NCBI GenBank assembly: GCA_030323885.1
Contig: CM059203.1
Coordinates: 4,030,001 to 4,094,000, forward strand
Source: Branchipolynoe longqiensis
Lineage: Eukaryota > Annelida > Polychaeta > Phyllodocida > Polynoidae
Length of the DNA: 64,000 bases
Reading direction: 5' to 3'
Of this stretch, positions 53,745 to 64,000 are shown in pieces (within the stretch, counting starts at the first letter, position 1; each line of letters starts with the position of its first letter). Under the pieces are notes generated by a model that saw nothing but the letters and a program-made list of their open reading frames with translations, searched no databases and was not told the origin of the DNA. The position numbers were made by a program, and so were the translations under genes.

Positions 53745-56700
53745 GCCAGATTAGGGTCACTTACATGGTACGACACTACCCACACGTTCTTAGAGGACTC
53801 CATCCATATTAGGGTCACATACATGGTACGTCACTACACACACGTTCTTAGCAGACATGGGGACTCCATCCATATTAGGGTCACTTACATGGTACGACAC
53901 TACACACACGTTCTTAGAGGACTCCATCCAGATTAGGGTCACTTACATGGTACGTCACTACACACACGTTCTTAGAGGACTCCATCCATATTAGGGTCAC
54001 TTACATGGTACGTCACTACACACACGTTCTTAGAGGACTCCATCCAGATTAGGGTCACATACATGGTACGTCACTACACACACGTTCTTAGCAGACATGG
54101 GGACTCCATCCATATTAGGGTCACTTACATGGTACGTCACTACACACACGTTCTTAGCAGACATGGGGACTCCATCCATATTAGGGTCACTTACATGGTA
54201 CGACACTACACACACGTTCTTAGCAGACATGGGGACTCCATCCATATTAGGGTCACTTACATGGTACGACACTACACACACGTTCTTAGAGGACTCCATC
54301 CAGATTAGGGTCACTTACATGGTACGTCACTACACACACGTTCTTAGCAGACATGGGGACTCCATCCATATTAGGGTCACTTACATGGTACGACACTACA
54401 CACACGTTCTTAGCAGACATGGGGACTCCATCCATATTAGGGTCACTTACATGGTACGTCACTACACACACGTTCTTAGAGGACTCCATCCAGATTAGGG
54501 TCACATACATGGTACGTCACTACACACACGTTCTTAGCAGACATGGGGACTCCATCCATATTAGGGTCACTTACATGGTACGACACTACGCACACGTTCT
54601 TAGAGGACTCCATCCAGATTAGGGTCACATACATGGTACGTCACTACACACACGTTCTTAGCAGACATGGGGACTCCATCCATATTAGGGTCACTTACAT
54701 GGTACGACACTACACACACGTTCTTAGAGGACTCCATCCAGATTAGGGTCACATACATGGTACGTCACTACACACACGTTCTTAGCAGACATGGGGACTC
54801 CATCCATATTAGGGTCACTTACATGGTACGACACTACACACACGTTCTTAGAGGACTCCATCCAGATTAGGGTCACATACATGGTACGTCACTACACACA
54901 CGTTCTTAGCAGACATGGGGACTCCATCCATATTAGGGTCACTTACATGGTACGTCACTACACACACGTTCTTAGAGGACTCCATCCAGATTAGGGTCAC
55001 ATACATGGTACGTCACTACACACACGTTCTTAGCAGACATGGGGACTCCATCCATATTAGGGTCACTTACATGGTACGTCACTACACACACGTTCTTAGA
55101 GGACTCCATCCAGATTAGGGTCACATACATGGTACGTCACTACACACACGTTCTTAGAGGACTCCATCCAGATTAGGGTCACATACATGGTACGTCACTA
55201 CACACACGTTCTTAGCAGACATGGGGACTCCATCCATATTAGGGTCACTTACATGGTACGTCACTACACACACGTTCTTAGAGGACTCCATCCAGATTAG
55301 GGTCACATACATGGTACGTCACTACACACACGTTCTTAGCAGACATGGGGACTCCATCCATATTAGGGTCACTTACATGGTACGTCACTACACACACGTT
55401 CTTAGAGGACTCCATCCAGATTAGGGTCACATACATGGTACGTCACTACACACACGTTCTTAGCAGACATGGGGACTCCATCCATATTAGGGTCACTTAC
55501 ATGGTACGTCACTACACACACGTTCTTAGAGGACTCCATCCAGATTAGGGTCACATACATGGTACGTCACTACACACACGTTCTTAGCAGACATGGGGAC
55601 TCCATCCATATTAGGGTCACTTACATGGTACGTCACTACACACACGTTCTTAGAGGACTCCATCCAGATTAGGGTCACATACATGGTACGTCACTACACA
55701 CACGTTCTTAGCAGACATGGGGACTCCATCCATATTAGGGTCACTTACATGGTACGTCACTACACACACGTTCTTAGAGGACTCCATCCAGATTAGGGTC
55801 ACATACATGGTACGTCACTACACACACGTTCTTAGCAGACATGGGGACTCCATCCATATTAGGGTCACTTACATGGTACGTCACTACACACACGTTCTTA
55901 GAGGACTCCATCCAGATTAGGGTCACATACATGGTACGTCACTACACACACGTTCTTAGCAGACATGGGGACTCCATCCATATTAGGGTCACTTACATGG
56001 TACGTCACTACACACACGTTCTTAGAGGACTCCATCCAGATTAGGGTCACATACATGGTACGTCACTACACACACGTTCTTAGCAGACATGGGGACTCCA
56101 TCCATATTAGGGTCACTTACATGGTACGTCACTACACACACGTTCTTAGAGGACTCCATCCAGATTAGGGTCACTTACATGGTACGTCACTACACACACG
56201 TTCTTAGCAGACATGGGGACTCCATCCATATTAGGGTCACTTACATGGTACGTCACTACACACACGTTCTTAGAGGACTCCATCCAGATTAGGGTCACAT
56301 ACATGGTACGTCACTACACACACGTTCTTAGCAGACATGGGGACTCCATCCATATTAGGGTCACTTACATGGTACGTCACTACACACACGTTCTTAGAGG
56401 ACTCCATCCAGATTAGGGTCACATACATGGTACGTCACTACACACACGTTCTTAGCAGACATGGGGACTCCATCCATATTAGGGTCACTTACATGGTACG
56501 TCACTACACACACGTTCTTAGAGGACTCCATCCAGATTAGGGTCACATACATGGTACGTCACTACACACACGTTCTTAGCAGACATGGGGACTCCATCCA
56601 TATTAGGGTCACTTACATGGTACGTCACTACACACACGTTCTTAGAGGACTCCATCCAGATTAGGGTCACATACATGGTACGTCACTACACACACGTTCT

Positions 56701-58465
56701 TAGCAGACATGGGGACTCCATCCATATTAGGGTCACTTACATGGTACGTCACTACACACACGTTCTTAGAGGACTCCATCCAGATTAGGGTCACATACAT
56801 GGTACGTCACTACACACACGTTCTTAGCAGACATGGGGACTCCATCCATATTAGGGTCACTTACATGGTACGTCACTACACACACGTTCTTAGAGGACTC
56901 CATCCAGATTAGGGTCACATACATGGTACGTCACTACACACACGTTCTTAGCAGACATGGGGACTCCATCCATATTAGGGTCACTTACATGGTACGACAC
57001 TACACACACGTTCTTAGAGGACTCCATCCATATTAGGGTCACATACATGGTACGTCACTACACACACGTTCTTAGAGGACTCCATCCATATTAGGGTCAC
57101 TTACATGGTACGTCACTACCCACACGTTCTTAGAGGACTCCATCCAGATTAGGGTCACTTACATGGTACGTCACTACACACACGTTCTTAGCAGACATGG
57201 GGACTCCATCCATATTAGGGTCACTTACATGGTACGTCACTACACACACGTTCTTAGAGGACTCCATCCAGATTAGGGTCACATACATGGTACGTCACTA
57301 CACACACGTTCTTAGCAGACATGGGGACTCCATCCATATTAGGGTCACTTACATGGTACGTCACTACACACACGTTCTTAGAGGACTCCATCCAGATTAG
57401 GGTCACATACATGGTACGTCACTACACACACGTTCTTAGCAGACATGGGGACTCCATCCATATTAGGGTCACTTACATGGTACGTCACTACACACACGTT
57501 CTTAGAGGACTCCATCCAGATTAGGGTCACATACATGGTACGTCACTACACACACGTTCTTAGCAGACATGGGGACTCCATCCATATTAGGGTCACTTAC
57601 ATGGTACGTCACTACACACACGTTCTTAGAGGACTCCATCCAGATTAGGGTCACATACATGGTACGTCACTACACACACGTTCTTAGCAGACATGGGGAC
57701 TCCATCCATATTAGGGTCACTTACATGGTACGTCACTACCCACACGTTCTTAGAGGACTCCATCCAGATTAGGGTCACATACATGGTACGTCACTACACA
57801 CACGTTCTTAGCAGACATGGGGACTCCATCCATATTAGGGTCACTTACATGGTACGTCACTACACACACGTTCTTAGAGGACTCCATCCAGATTAGGGTC
57901 ACATACATGGTACGTCACTACACACACGTTCTTAGCAGATGGGACTCCATCCATATTAGGGTCACTTACATGGTACGTCACTACACACACGTTCTTAGCA
58001 GACATGGGACTCCATCCATATTAGGGTCACTTACATGGTACGTCACTACACACACGTTCTTAGAGGACTCCATCCAGATTAGGGTCACATACATGGTACG
58101 TCACTACACACACGTTCTTAGCAGACATGGGGACTCCATCCATATTAGGGTCACTTACATGGTACGTCACTACACACACGTTCTTAGAGGACTCCATCCA
58201 GATTAGGGTCACATACATGGTACGTCACTACACACACGTTCTTAGCAGACATGGGGACTCCATCCATATTAGGGTCACTTACATGGTACGTCACTACACA
58301 CACGTTCTTAGAGGACTCCATCCAGATTAGGGTCACATACATGGTACGTCACTACACACACGTTCTTAGCAGACATGGGGACTCCATCCATATTAGGGTC
58401 ACTTACATGGTACGTCACTACACACACGTTCTTAGAGGACATGAGGACTCCATCCATATTAGGTA
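53745..58465. repeat. 124-bp higher-order satellite (58 + 66 bp half-units)
   Basis: Half-unit A (58 bp) carries GAGGACTCCATCCAGATTAG. Half-unit B (66 bp) carries GCAGACATGGGGACTCCATC and TATTAGGGTCACTTACATGG. Both share GGTACGTCACTACACACACG. The A-B alternation is almost perfect over most of the array, with A-A or B-B irregularities near both ends and at 55080-55200 and 57000-57170. 124 is not a multiple of 3, so the 67-codon open frames found in every unit do not join into a protein. Confidence 0.95.
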
Positions 58466-58499
58466 CCTTACACGCACCACCACCACCTGGCGTATGGCT

Positions 58500-58729
58500 A
58501 CCGTATCCCTACTGTAGCCGGCGAGCATCACTATTTTACACTATTGCCACCCGGGAACCAGCTGAATCGCTTCATATAAACCACCTCCCGAGGTGGTATA
58601 GATGAACCGTTTCATATGAAGCGATTCAGCCCTAAAACGCCTCAGAGTCGCGTTTACACGCCAAATGTGTGTCGATCTAGGCAAGTGGTTTCATATGAAA
58701 CGTTTTAAATCGCCCGTGTAAACACGGCT
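58500..58729. mobile_element. S2 element, copy d, truncated at the satellite
   Basis: Right terminus is the complement of AAGCCGTGTTTACACGGGCG. Word GCTTCATATGAA and core AAACCACCTCCCGAGGTGGT (about 58578) are as in S2-a. The left part (CGGCGAGCATCACTATTTTACA ... CCCGGGAACCAGC in two blocks) matches S2-a in reverse. No left terminus was found before the satellite. Confidence 0.65.
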
Positions 58730-58823
58730 TATCTTTGTGCCAAATAAAACCGAAGTTTTGCCCTACGCGTATCAGCAAACTCAATGGCCGAGCGCCTTTG
58801 TTTTTCTCTCGACACCCTTTTCA

Positions 58824-58834
58824 GCGCATGCGCA
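58824..58834. promoter_or_regulatory. NRF1-like palindrome
   Basis: GCGCATGCGCA matches the NRF1 consensus. It is isolated, with no visible gene. Confidence 0.25.
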
Positions 58835-58861
58835 GTCGGAATGGCGATATCGTCTATAAGT

Positions 58862-58940
58862 GCTTTACAATCCCGATGCCCTTAATAAGGCAATATGTAC
58901 AAGGTTTGTCAAATCGTGCGCGTGGAAGGTAAACTTGAGG
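58862..58940 (+). repeat. Direct repeat flanking the 124-bp satellite, right copy
   Basis: CTTTACAATCCCGATGCCC then TTAATAAGGCAATAT and GTCAAATCGTGCGCGTGGAA. It is homologous to 52853-52935 in the same orientation. Confidence 0.65.
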
Positions 58941-59062
58941 CTAGGGTTTGTCTCCTCGACCATTCTCTGCCTTCTGAATTACTCTGCCCTTCAGGCTATC
59001 TTAACCCTGCAGGCTGCTGGGCAACCTCCCAAGGGCCTCGCTACAATGGACATTGTCCCACT

Positions 59063-60140
59063 GATCCATACAAGGGGCGTGGCACCAACAATCCACACAC
59101 AAAAACCACCATCTTATTTTGATTTCTTTGGTACATTAGTTGATTAAGCAAGGGAAATTCCAATAGGGGACAGTTGGTCTTCCTCATTTCTACTGCACCT
59201 TCACTCAGTCACATTATCCTGTCACTGAGCAAATCAGTCATTGCGCTATCCTGATCCATACAGGGGGCGTGGCACAAAAAATTCACACACAAAAGCGCCA
59301 TTTTATTTTATTTGTTTGGTACATTAGTTGATTAAGCAAGGGAAATTCCAATCGCGGACAGTTGGTCTTCCTCATTTCTACTGCACCTTCACTCAGTCAC
59401 ATTATCCTGTCACACTGAGGCAAATCAGTCCATTGCCGCTATCCTGATCCATATACGGGGGCGTGGCACAAAACATCCACACACAAAAACCACCATTTAT
59501 TTGCTTGTTTGGTACATTAGTTGATTAAGCAAGGGAAATTCCAATCGCGGACAGTTGGTCTTCCTCATTTCCACTGCACCTTCACTCAGTCACATTATCC
59601 TGTCACTGAGCCAACCAGTCATTGCGCTATCCTGATCCATACAGGGGGCGAGGCACAAAAAATCCACACATAAAACCACCATTTTATTTGATTTGTTTGG
59701 TACATTAGTTGATTAAGCAAGGGAAATTCCAATCGCGGACAGTTGGTCTTCCTCATTTCCACTGCACCTTCACTCAGTCACATTATCCTGTCACTGAGCC
59801 AACCAGTCATTGCGCTATCCTGATCCATACAGGGGGCGAGGCACAAAAAATCCACACATAAAACCACCATTTTATTTGATTTGTTTGGTACATTAGTTGA
59901 TTAAGCAAGGGAAATTCCAATCGGGGACAGTTGGTCTTCCTCATTTCTACTGCACCTTCACTCAGTCACATTATCCTGTCACTGAGCAAATCAGTCATTG
60001 CGCTATCCTGATCCATATACGGGGGCGTGGCACAAAACATCCACACACAAAAACCACCATTTTATTTGATTTGTTTGGTACATTAGTTGATTAAGCAAGG
60101 GAAATTCCAATCGGGGACAGTTGGTCTTCCTCATTTCCAC
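59063..60140. repeat. 188-bp tandem repeat derived partly from SINE-A
   Basis: Units start near 59063, 59253, 59446, 59634, 59822 and 60010. Each has GATCCATACAGGGGGCGTGG, TTGATTAAGCAAGGGAAATT and CACTCAGTCACATTATCCTG. The last block is reverse SINE-A sequence and runs straight into a SINE-A copy at 60140. The third unit has several single-base insertions. Confidence 0.85.
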
Positions 60141-60330
60141 TGCACCATCACTCAGTCACATTATCCTGACACTGAGCCAACCAGTCCTTGTGGTTTCCTA
60201 TTAATGCCGAGCGCCAGGCTAGGTAGCGACAAGTATACATTTTGGTTTGATTTGGCCAGGGTTCGAATCGCACCACCTACTTAAATGGGAAGCGGACGCT
60301 CAACTCATTCGGCTGTCGCGCCTTCGAAGT
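60140..60330 (-). mobile_element. SINE-A, 3'-truncated, minus strand
   Basis: Middle block to tRNA-like head (GGTTCGAATCG, CTCATTCGGC) in reverse. Its 3' part has been replaced by the tandem repeat. Confidence 0.7.
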
Positions 60331-60495
60331 CCCCAAATTAACCAAATTAAAAAGTGGATTAATAATTGTCAACTGAATGCATGCCTTGCTATCTATGCTG
60401 TCTTTAGTGTTTGATAACGGTGTTTTATGGTGGTGGATGGAGTTGAGCTATATTTTCAAGGATTTATTTTTTAATTTGTGAATATTATTCATGGA

Positions 60496-60755
60496 ATTGT
60501 GTAAAATAAAATTGCCTAGTCTGATGGTTTTGCGTTTCTGTCATATTTGGACATTAGTTTTGTCATTATAATCTACCTTACTTTACATTGAAGTAAATTT
60601 ATTTTAAATGACTAATTTTGGAGATATTTGAAGTGAAAAAATGCGAAAGTAATTTTAGCATGCACATGACAATTCCGAAACCATTATTTTCAGTAGTGAC
60701 AGATTCTATCAAATTGACTTAGTATTCCCTTCTATGCGGCAACAAATGCTTAACA
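60496..60755 (-). mobile_element. MITE1 fragment, minus
   Basis: From TTGCCTAGTCTGATGG to GGCAACAAATGCTTAA, ending where a SINE-A fragment begins. Confidence 0.6.
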
Positions 60756-60990
60756 GTTGCTGGAGTCAAACCAATGACTTAAAGATTTATGTTTGTCGCT
60801 TCCTAGACAGGTGCTCGGCATTATTAGGATAGGGCAACGAGTGGTCGGCTCAGTGTCAGAATAATGTGACGGAGTATGATATCCAGTGGGGCAGCACTAT
60901 AAAGTCGCTACGAGTGCGCACTGTCATAAGTCGGTACCCCTACTGATATGACCTTAGGTGTTGCCAGGACGTAAAACCCCAACAACAAAC
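60756..60990 (+). mobile_element. SINE-A, head-truncated
   Basis: Body from GGAGTCAAACCAATGAC to AAACCCCAACAACAAACC, with a deletion in the middle block (GAGTATGATATCCAG). Confidence 0.7.
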
Positions 60991-61680
60991 CAACTTTAAT
61001 ATTAGAACTAGCCCTAAAATTAAATAATTGATTATACCCCTCCCCCTGAAAGAAAGGACAATGAATATGGTAATAGCATTTCGACATCGGTTCGATGTCT
61101 CAGTTCACAAGCACACAACCAATATTTAAACGAACACAAACCAAACGCAGAAAATCCCTCCCACCGCTACAACAATCAAATAGAAATTGCAGAAAAAAAT
61201 CATGTTTCAATTGCTCATCTCAGTAGTTTTTTCATGAAGCAGGACAATTGAAAATTTTTCCTATTGGGGGCTAGGAGTTAAGGTCAGGGGGGTCAGGCTC
61301 TCACAACTGCTCAGACCGAGGCCTATTCCAGCTTCCCTTTGCATAAATGCGGGCAATCAAGAAGCCATTGACATAACGTGAAGTGCCAGTAACAAGCGCC
61401 AGACTATTTTTGGCGGGAAAAAAATGGAACAAAGAAAGAAGGCGAAAGTCGTCTGCTCGACGTGGAAGCGTTCGTTGTCTCGTCATTGGTGAGACTTCTC
61501 CGGTGTCGGATCTAGGAAGGAGTGAGGGAATCGGCGGGGGAAGGGTGGGGGTGGGGCGGGGCTAGGGGGTGGGTGTGGGGGCCGGGGAGAGGAGGAGGGG
61601 CCTTACCCCACTTCAACTGATCCTCGCCAACTCTCCAGTACTCTATTTCCGGTTTTGCTCCAATACATTGTGGACAAATG
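60991..61680. other. No gene recognised
   Basis: Mixed-composition sequence. It becomes G-rich at 61500-61600 (GGGGTGGGG-type), which could form G-quadruplexes. Confidence 0.4.
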
Positions 61681-61684
61681 TTAA

Positions 61685-62030
61685 AGTTGCATAGTCCGAT
61701 GCCTTTGAGTTTCTGCTATTTTCTGAGATGAATATATTATACCAATCGTAATAATCCACTTTACTTTATTTTGAAGTAACTTTAATTTGAAATGGCTAAG
61801 TTTGGAGATATTTGACAGCAAAACATGCCAAAATAATGTTGGCAAGCACGCCAAAACTCTGACACCATAGACTTCAGTAGTAACGGGTTCTATTAATTGA
61901 CTTATTATGCCCTTCTATGCAGCAACAAATGCTTAATAAGTGCACCAGTGCCTAAGTTGAATATGTAGAATCAAATCTAGATAAGTGTTTTGGTTTTGAA
62001 AATTTGATGTTTTCATCGGACTATGCAATT
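61685..62030 (-). mobile_element. MITE1, full-length, minus strand
   Basis: A 346-bp copy with TTAA on both sides (61681-61684, 62031-62034). Its end lies within 10 bp of the pyrimidine tract. Confidence 0.85.
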
Positions 62031-62040
62031 TTAACATGTC

Positions 62041-64000
62041 ACACCTTCCCCGTGTTCTACCATCAATTCCGCCTTCTCCTTCTCCTTCTACCCTCCCTCC
62101 CATGCCCTGGTTGCCTTCCCTTCTCATCCCTCAATTCCCTTCCCTCTCCTCCTCCCCTGCTCCCCTCCTTCTCTTCTCCTCCCTGCCCCTAGCCCTCCCT
62201 TCTTTTATCCTTTCATCCTCAACTTGCCTTTAATCCATTCCTTCCCCACACCTCACCTCCCTTCCCCACAAACTTACCTTCCCCTCCCACACTTCCTTTC
62301 TCTCGCCTCTTCCCCTCCTCCCCCTCCTCCCCCTCCTCATCTCCTCCCTTCCTCCATCCATCCCCTCTCTTACCCTTTCATACGCAACTTGTCTCATATC
62401 CCTCTTCTCTTCCTTACTCCCCATCTCACCCTCCTTCTCCGATACCCATCCCCAACTCTCCTCTCCTCCCCCAGCCCTCCTCTCCTCCCCAACTCTCCTC
62501 TCCTCCCCCAGCCCTCCTCTCCTCCCCAACTCTCCTCTCCTCCCCAGCCCTCCTCTCCTCCCCAACTCTCCTCTCCTCCCCCAGCCCTCCTCTCCTCCCC
62601 AACTCTCCTCTCCTCCCCCAGCCCTCCTCTCCTCCCCAACTCTCCTCTCCTCCCCCAGCCCTCCTCTCCTCCACAGCCCTCCTCTCCTCCCCCAGCCCTC
62701 CTCTCCTCCCCCTAGCCCTCCTCTCGTCCCCAGCCCTCCTCTCCTCCCTAGCCCTCCTCTCGTCCCCCACCCTCCTCTCCTCCCCGCCCTCCTCTCCTCC
62801 CCCAGCCCTCCTCTCCTCCCCTCCTCTCCTCCCTCCCCCACCCTCTCCTCCCTCCCTCCCAGCATTCCTCTCCCCGCCACCCTCCTCTTCTCCCTCCCCT
62901 CTCTCCTCTCCTCCCCTCCTCTCCTCCTCCCCCCATCCCTCCTCTCCTACCTCACCCTCCTCCCTCCCCCTAGCCCTCCTCTCGTCCCCCCGCCCTCCTC
63001 TCCTCCCCCGCCTTCCTCCCCTCCTCCCACGTCCTCTCCCTCGCCCGCCCTCCTCTCCTCCCCCAGCCCTCCTCTCCTCCCCCAGCCCTCCTCTCCTCCC
63101 CCTGCCCTCCTCTCTCCCCCAGCCCTCCTCTCCTCCCACCCTCCTCTCCTCCCCACCTCTCTCCCCCCCAGCCCTCCTCTCCTCCCCCAGCCCTCCTCCT
63201 CCTCCCCCACCCCTCCTCTCCTCCCCCAGCCCTCCTCTCCTCCCCCACCCTCCCTCTCCTCCCCCAGCCCTCCCTCCTCCCTCCCCTCCTCCCTCCCCCA
63301 TCCCCTCCCTCCCCCTCCCTCCTCTCCTCCCCCCCCCCTCCTCTCCTCCCCCCCTCCTCTCCTCCCCCAGCCCTCCTCTCCTCCCCCAGCCCTCCCTCCC
63401 TCCCGCCCTCCTCTCCTCCCCCAGCCCTCCTCTCCTCCCCCAGCCCTCCCCTCCTCCCCCTCCCCTCCTCCCCCTCCCCCCTCCTCTCCTCCCAGCCTCT
63501 CCTCTCCTCCCCCCCTCCTCCTCTCCTCCCCAGCCCTCCTCTCCCTCCCCCGCCCTCCTCTCCTCCCCCCCTCCCTCCCTCCTCCCCCCACCCTCCTCTC
63601 CTCCCCCACCCTCCCTCCCCCCAGCCCTCTCTCCTCCCCCCCCTCCTCTCCTCCCCCTCACTCCCCTCCTCCCCCCATCCCTCCTCTCCTCCCCAGCCCT
63701 CCTCTCCTCCCCCCTCACTCCTCTCCCTCCCCATCCCTCCTCTCCTCCCCCAGCCCTCCTCTCCTCCCCCACCCTCCTCTCCTCCCCCAGCCCTCCTCTC
63801 CTCCCCAGCCCTCCTCTCCTCCCCAGCCCTCCTCTCTCTCCCATCCCTCCTCTCCTCCCCATCCCTCCCTCTCCTCCCCCAGCCCTCCTCTCCTCCCCCT
63901 CCTCCTCTCCTCCCCATCCCTCCTCTCCTCCCCCACCCTCCTCTCCTCCCCCCAGCCCTCCTCTCCTCCCCATCCTCCCTCCCTCCCCCTCCTCTCCTCC
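62041..64000. repeat. Pyrimidine-rich minisatellite running off the window
   Basis: Irregular CT-rich sequence to about 62450, then CTCCTCTCCTCCCCCAGCC-type units of about 15-19 bp to the window end. Minus-strand open frames of up to 515 codons are Gly/Arg/Glu-only and arise because purine-only sequence rarely forms stop codons. Confidence 0.95.

Noticed and set aside
53745..58465. CRISPR-like array or a tandemly duplicated 67-aa gene
   Set aside because: There are no unique spacers between repeats. The two half-units abut directly, and 124 bp breaks the frame between units. It is a satellite.
62426..63973. Open frame of 515 codons on the minus strand
   Set aside because: It contains only Gly, Arg, Glu and a few other residues from a purine-only tandem repeat. 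All frames of that strand are open, so it is not a gene.

Overview
The window looks like repeat-dense nuclear DNA of a marine invertebrate. It has several tRNA-derived SINEs, 5'-truncated non-LTR retrotransposons, many non-autonomous DNA transposons with terminal inverted repeats, LTR-type elements and long tandem arrays. There is no operon-like gene packing. One SINE (26.67-27.00 kb) resembles, from memory, a SINE widespread in molluscan genomes, so a lophotrochozoan is my best guess, at low confidence. I found no intact host protein gene. Two short exon-like candidates (29.83-30.07 kb and 43.70-43.85 kb) are the only hints of host coding sequence. Real coding remnants are an RNase H pseudogene of a Jockey/I-type LINE (22.8-23.7 kb) and the C-terminal end of a CR1/L2-type LINE reverse transcriptase ORF (52.47-52.78 kb, minus).

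Layout. 0-0.4 kb: part of a 503-bp TRIM-like element. 0.6-8.3 kb: nested MITEs (a TTAA family, an 8-bp-TSD family, and foldback family S3), SINE-A copies and a solo LTR-like unit. 8.5-15.7 kb: self-similar inverted-repeat elements (family S1) among SINEs. 16-20.5 kb: SINEs, (TA)n blocks, pogo-like ends and a GC-rich solo LTR inside a MITE. 21-22 kb: purine-rich minisatellite. 22.8-23.9 kb: LINE. 24-32 kb: mixed repeats, an interstitial telomere-like array and strand-asymmetric GA/CT blocks. 32.6-36.3 kb: 82-bp satellite with a solo LTR. 36.4-41.7 kb: family S2 elements, a complete TRIM and SINE-B copies. 41.8-49.3 kb: an interrupted MITE, a local duplication, S1 copies and a second complete TRIM. 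49.6-51.3 kb: 18-bp minisatellite. 51.5-52.8 kb: S1 elements and the LINE end. 53.74-58.46 kb: 124-bp higher-order satellite. 59.06-60.14 kb: SINE-derived 188-bp tandem repeat. 62.0-64.0 kb: pyrimidine-rich array running off the edge.

Two element classes stand out. (1) A TRIM-type retroelement has 182-bp LTRs, a tRNA-His-like primer-binding site, a purine tract and 4-bp target duplications. Each LTR carries a 73-nt tRNA-like Pol III unit with perfect A and B boxes. (2) 'Word-built' inverted-repeat elements (S1 and S2) share their terminal inverted repeats and a central palindrome. The rest of each copy is made of a subfamily-specific short word, often repeated every 10-11 bp (S1) or about 14 bp (S2). 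Nested insertions allow target-site duplications to be read directly: TTAA, TA and 8-bp. They also give a relative insertion order.
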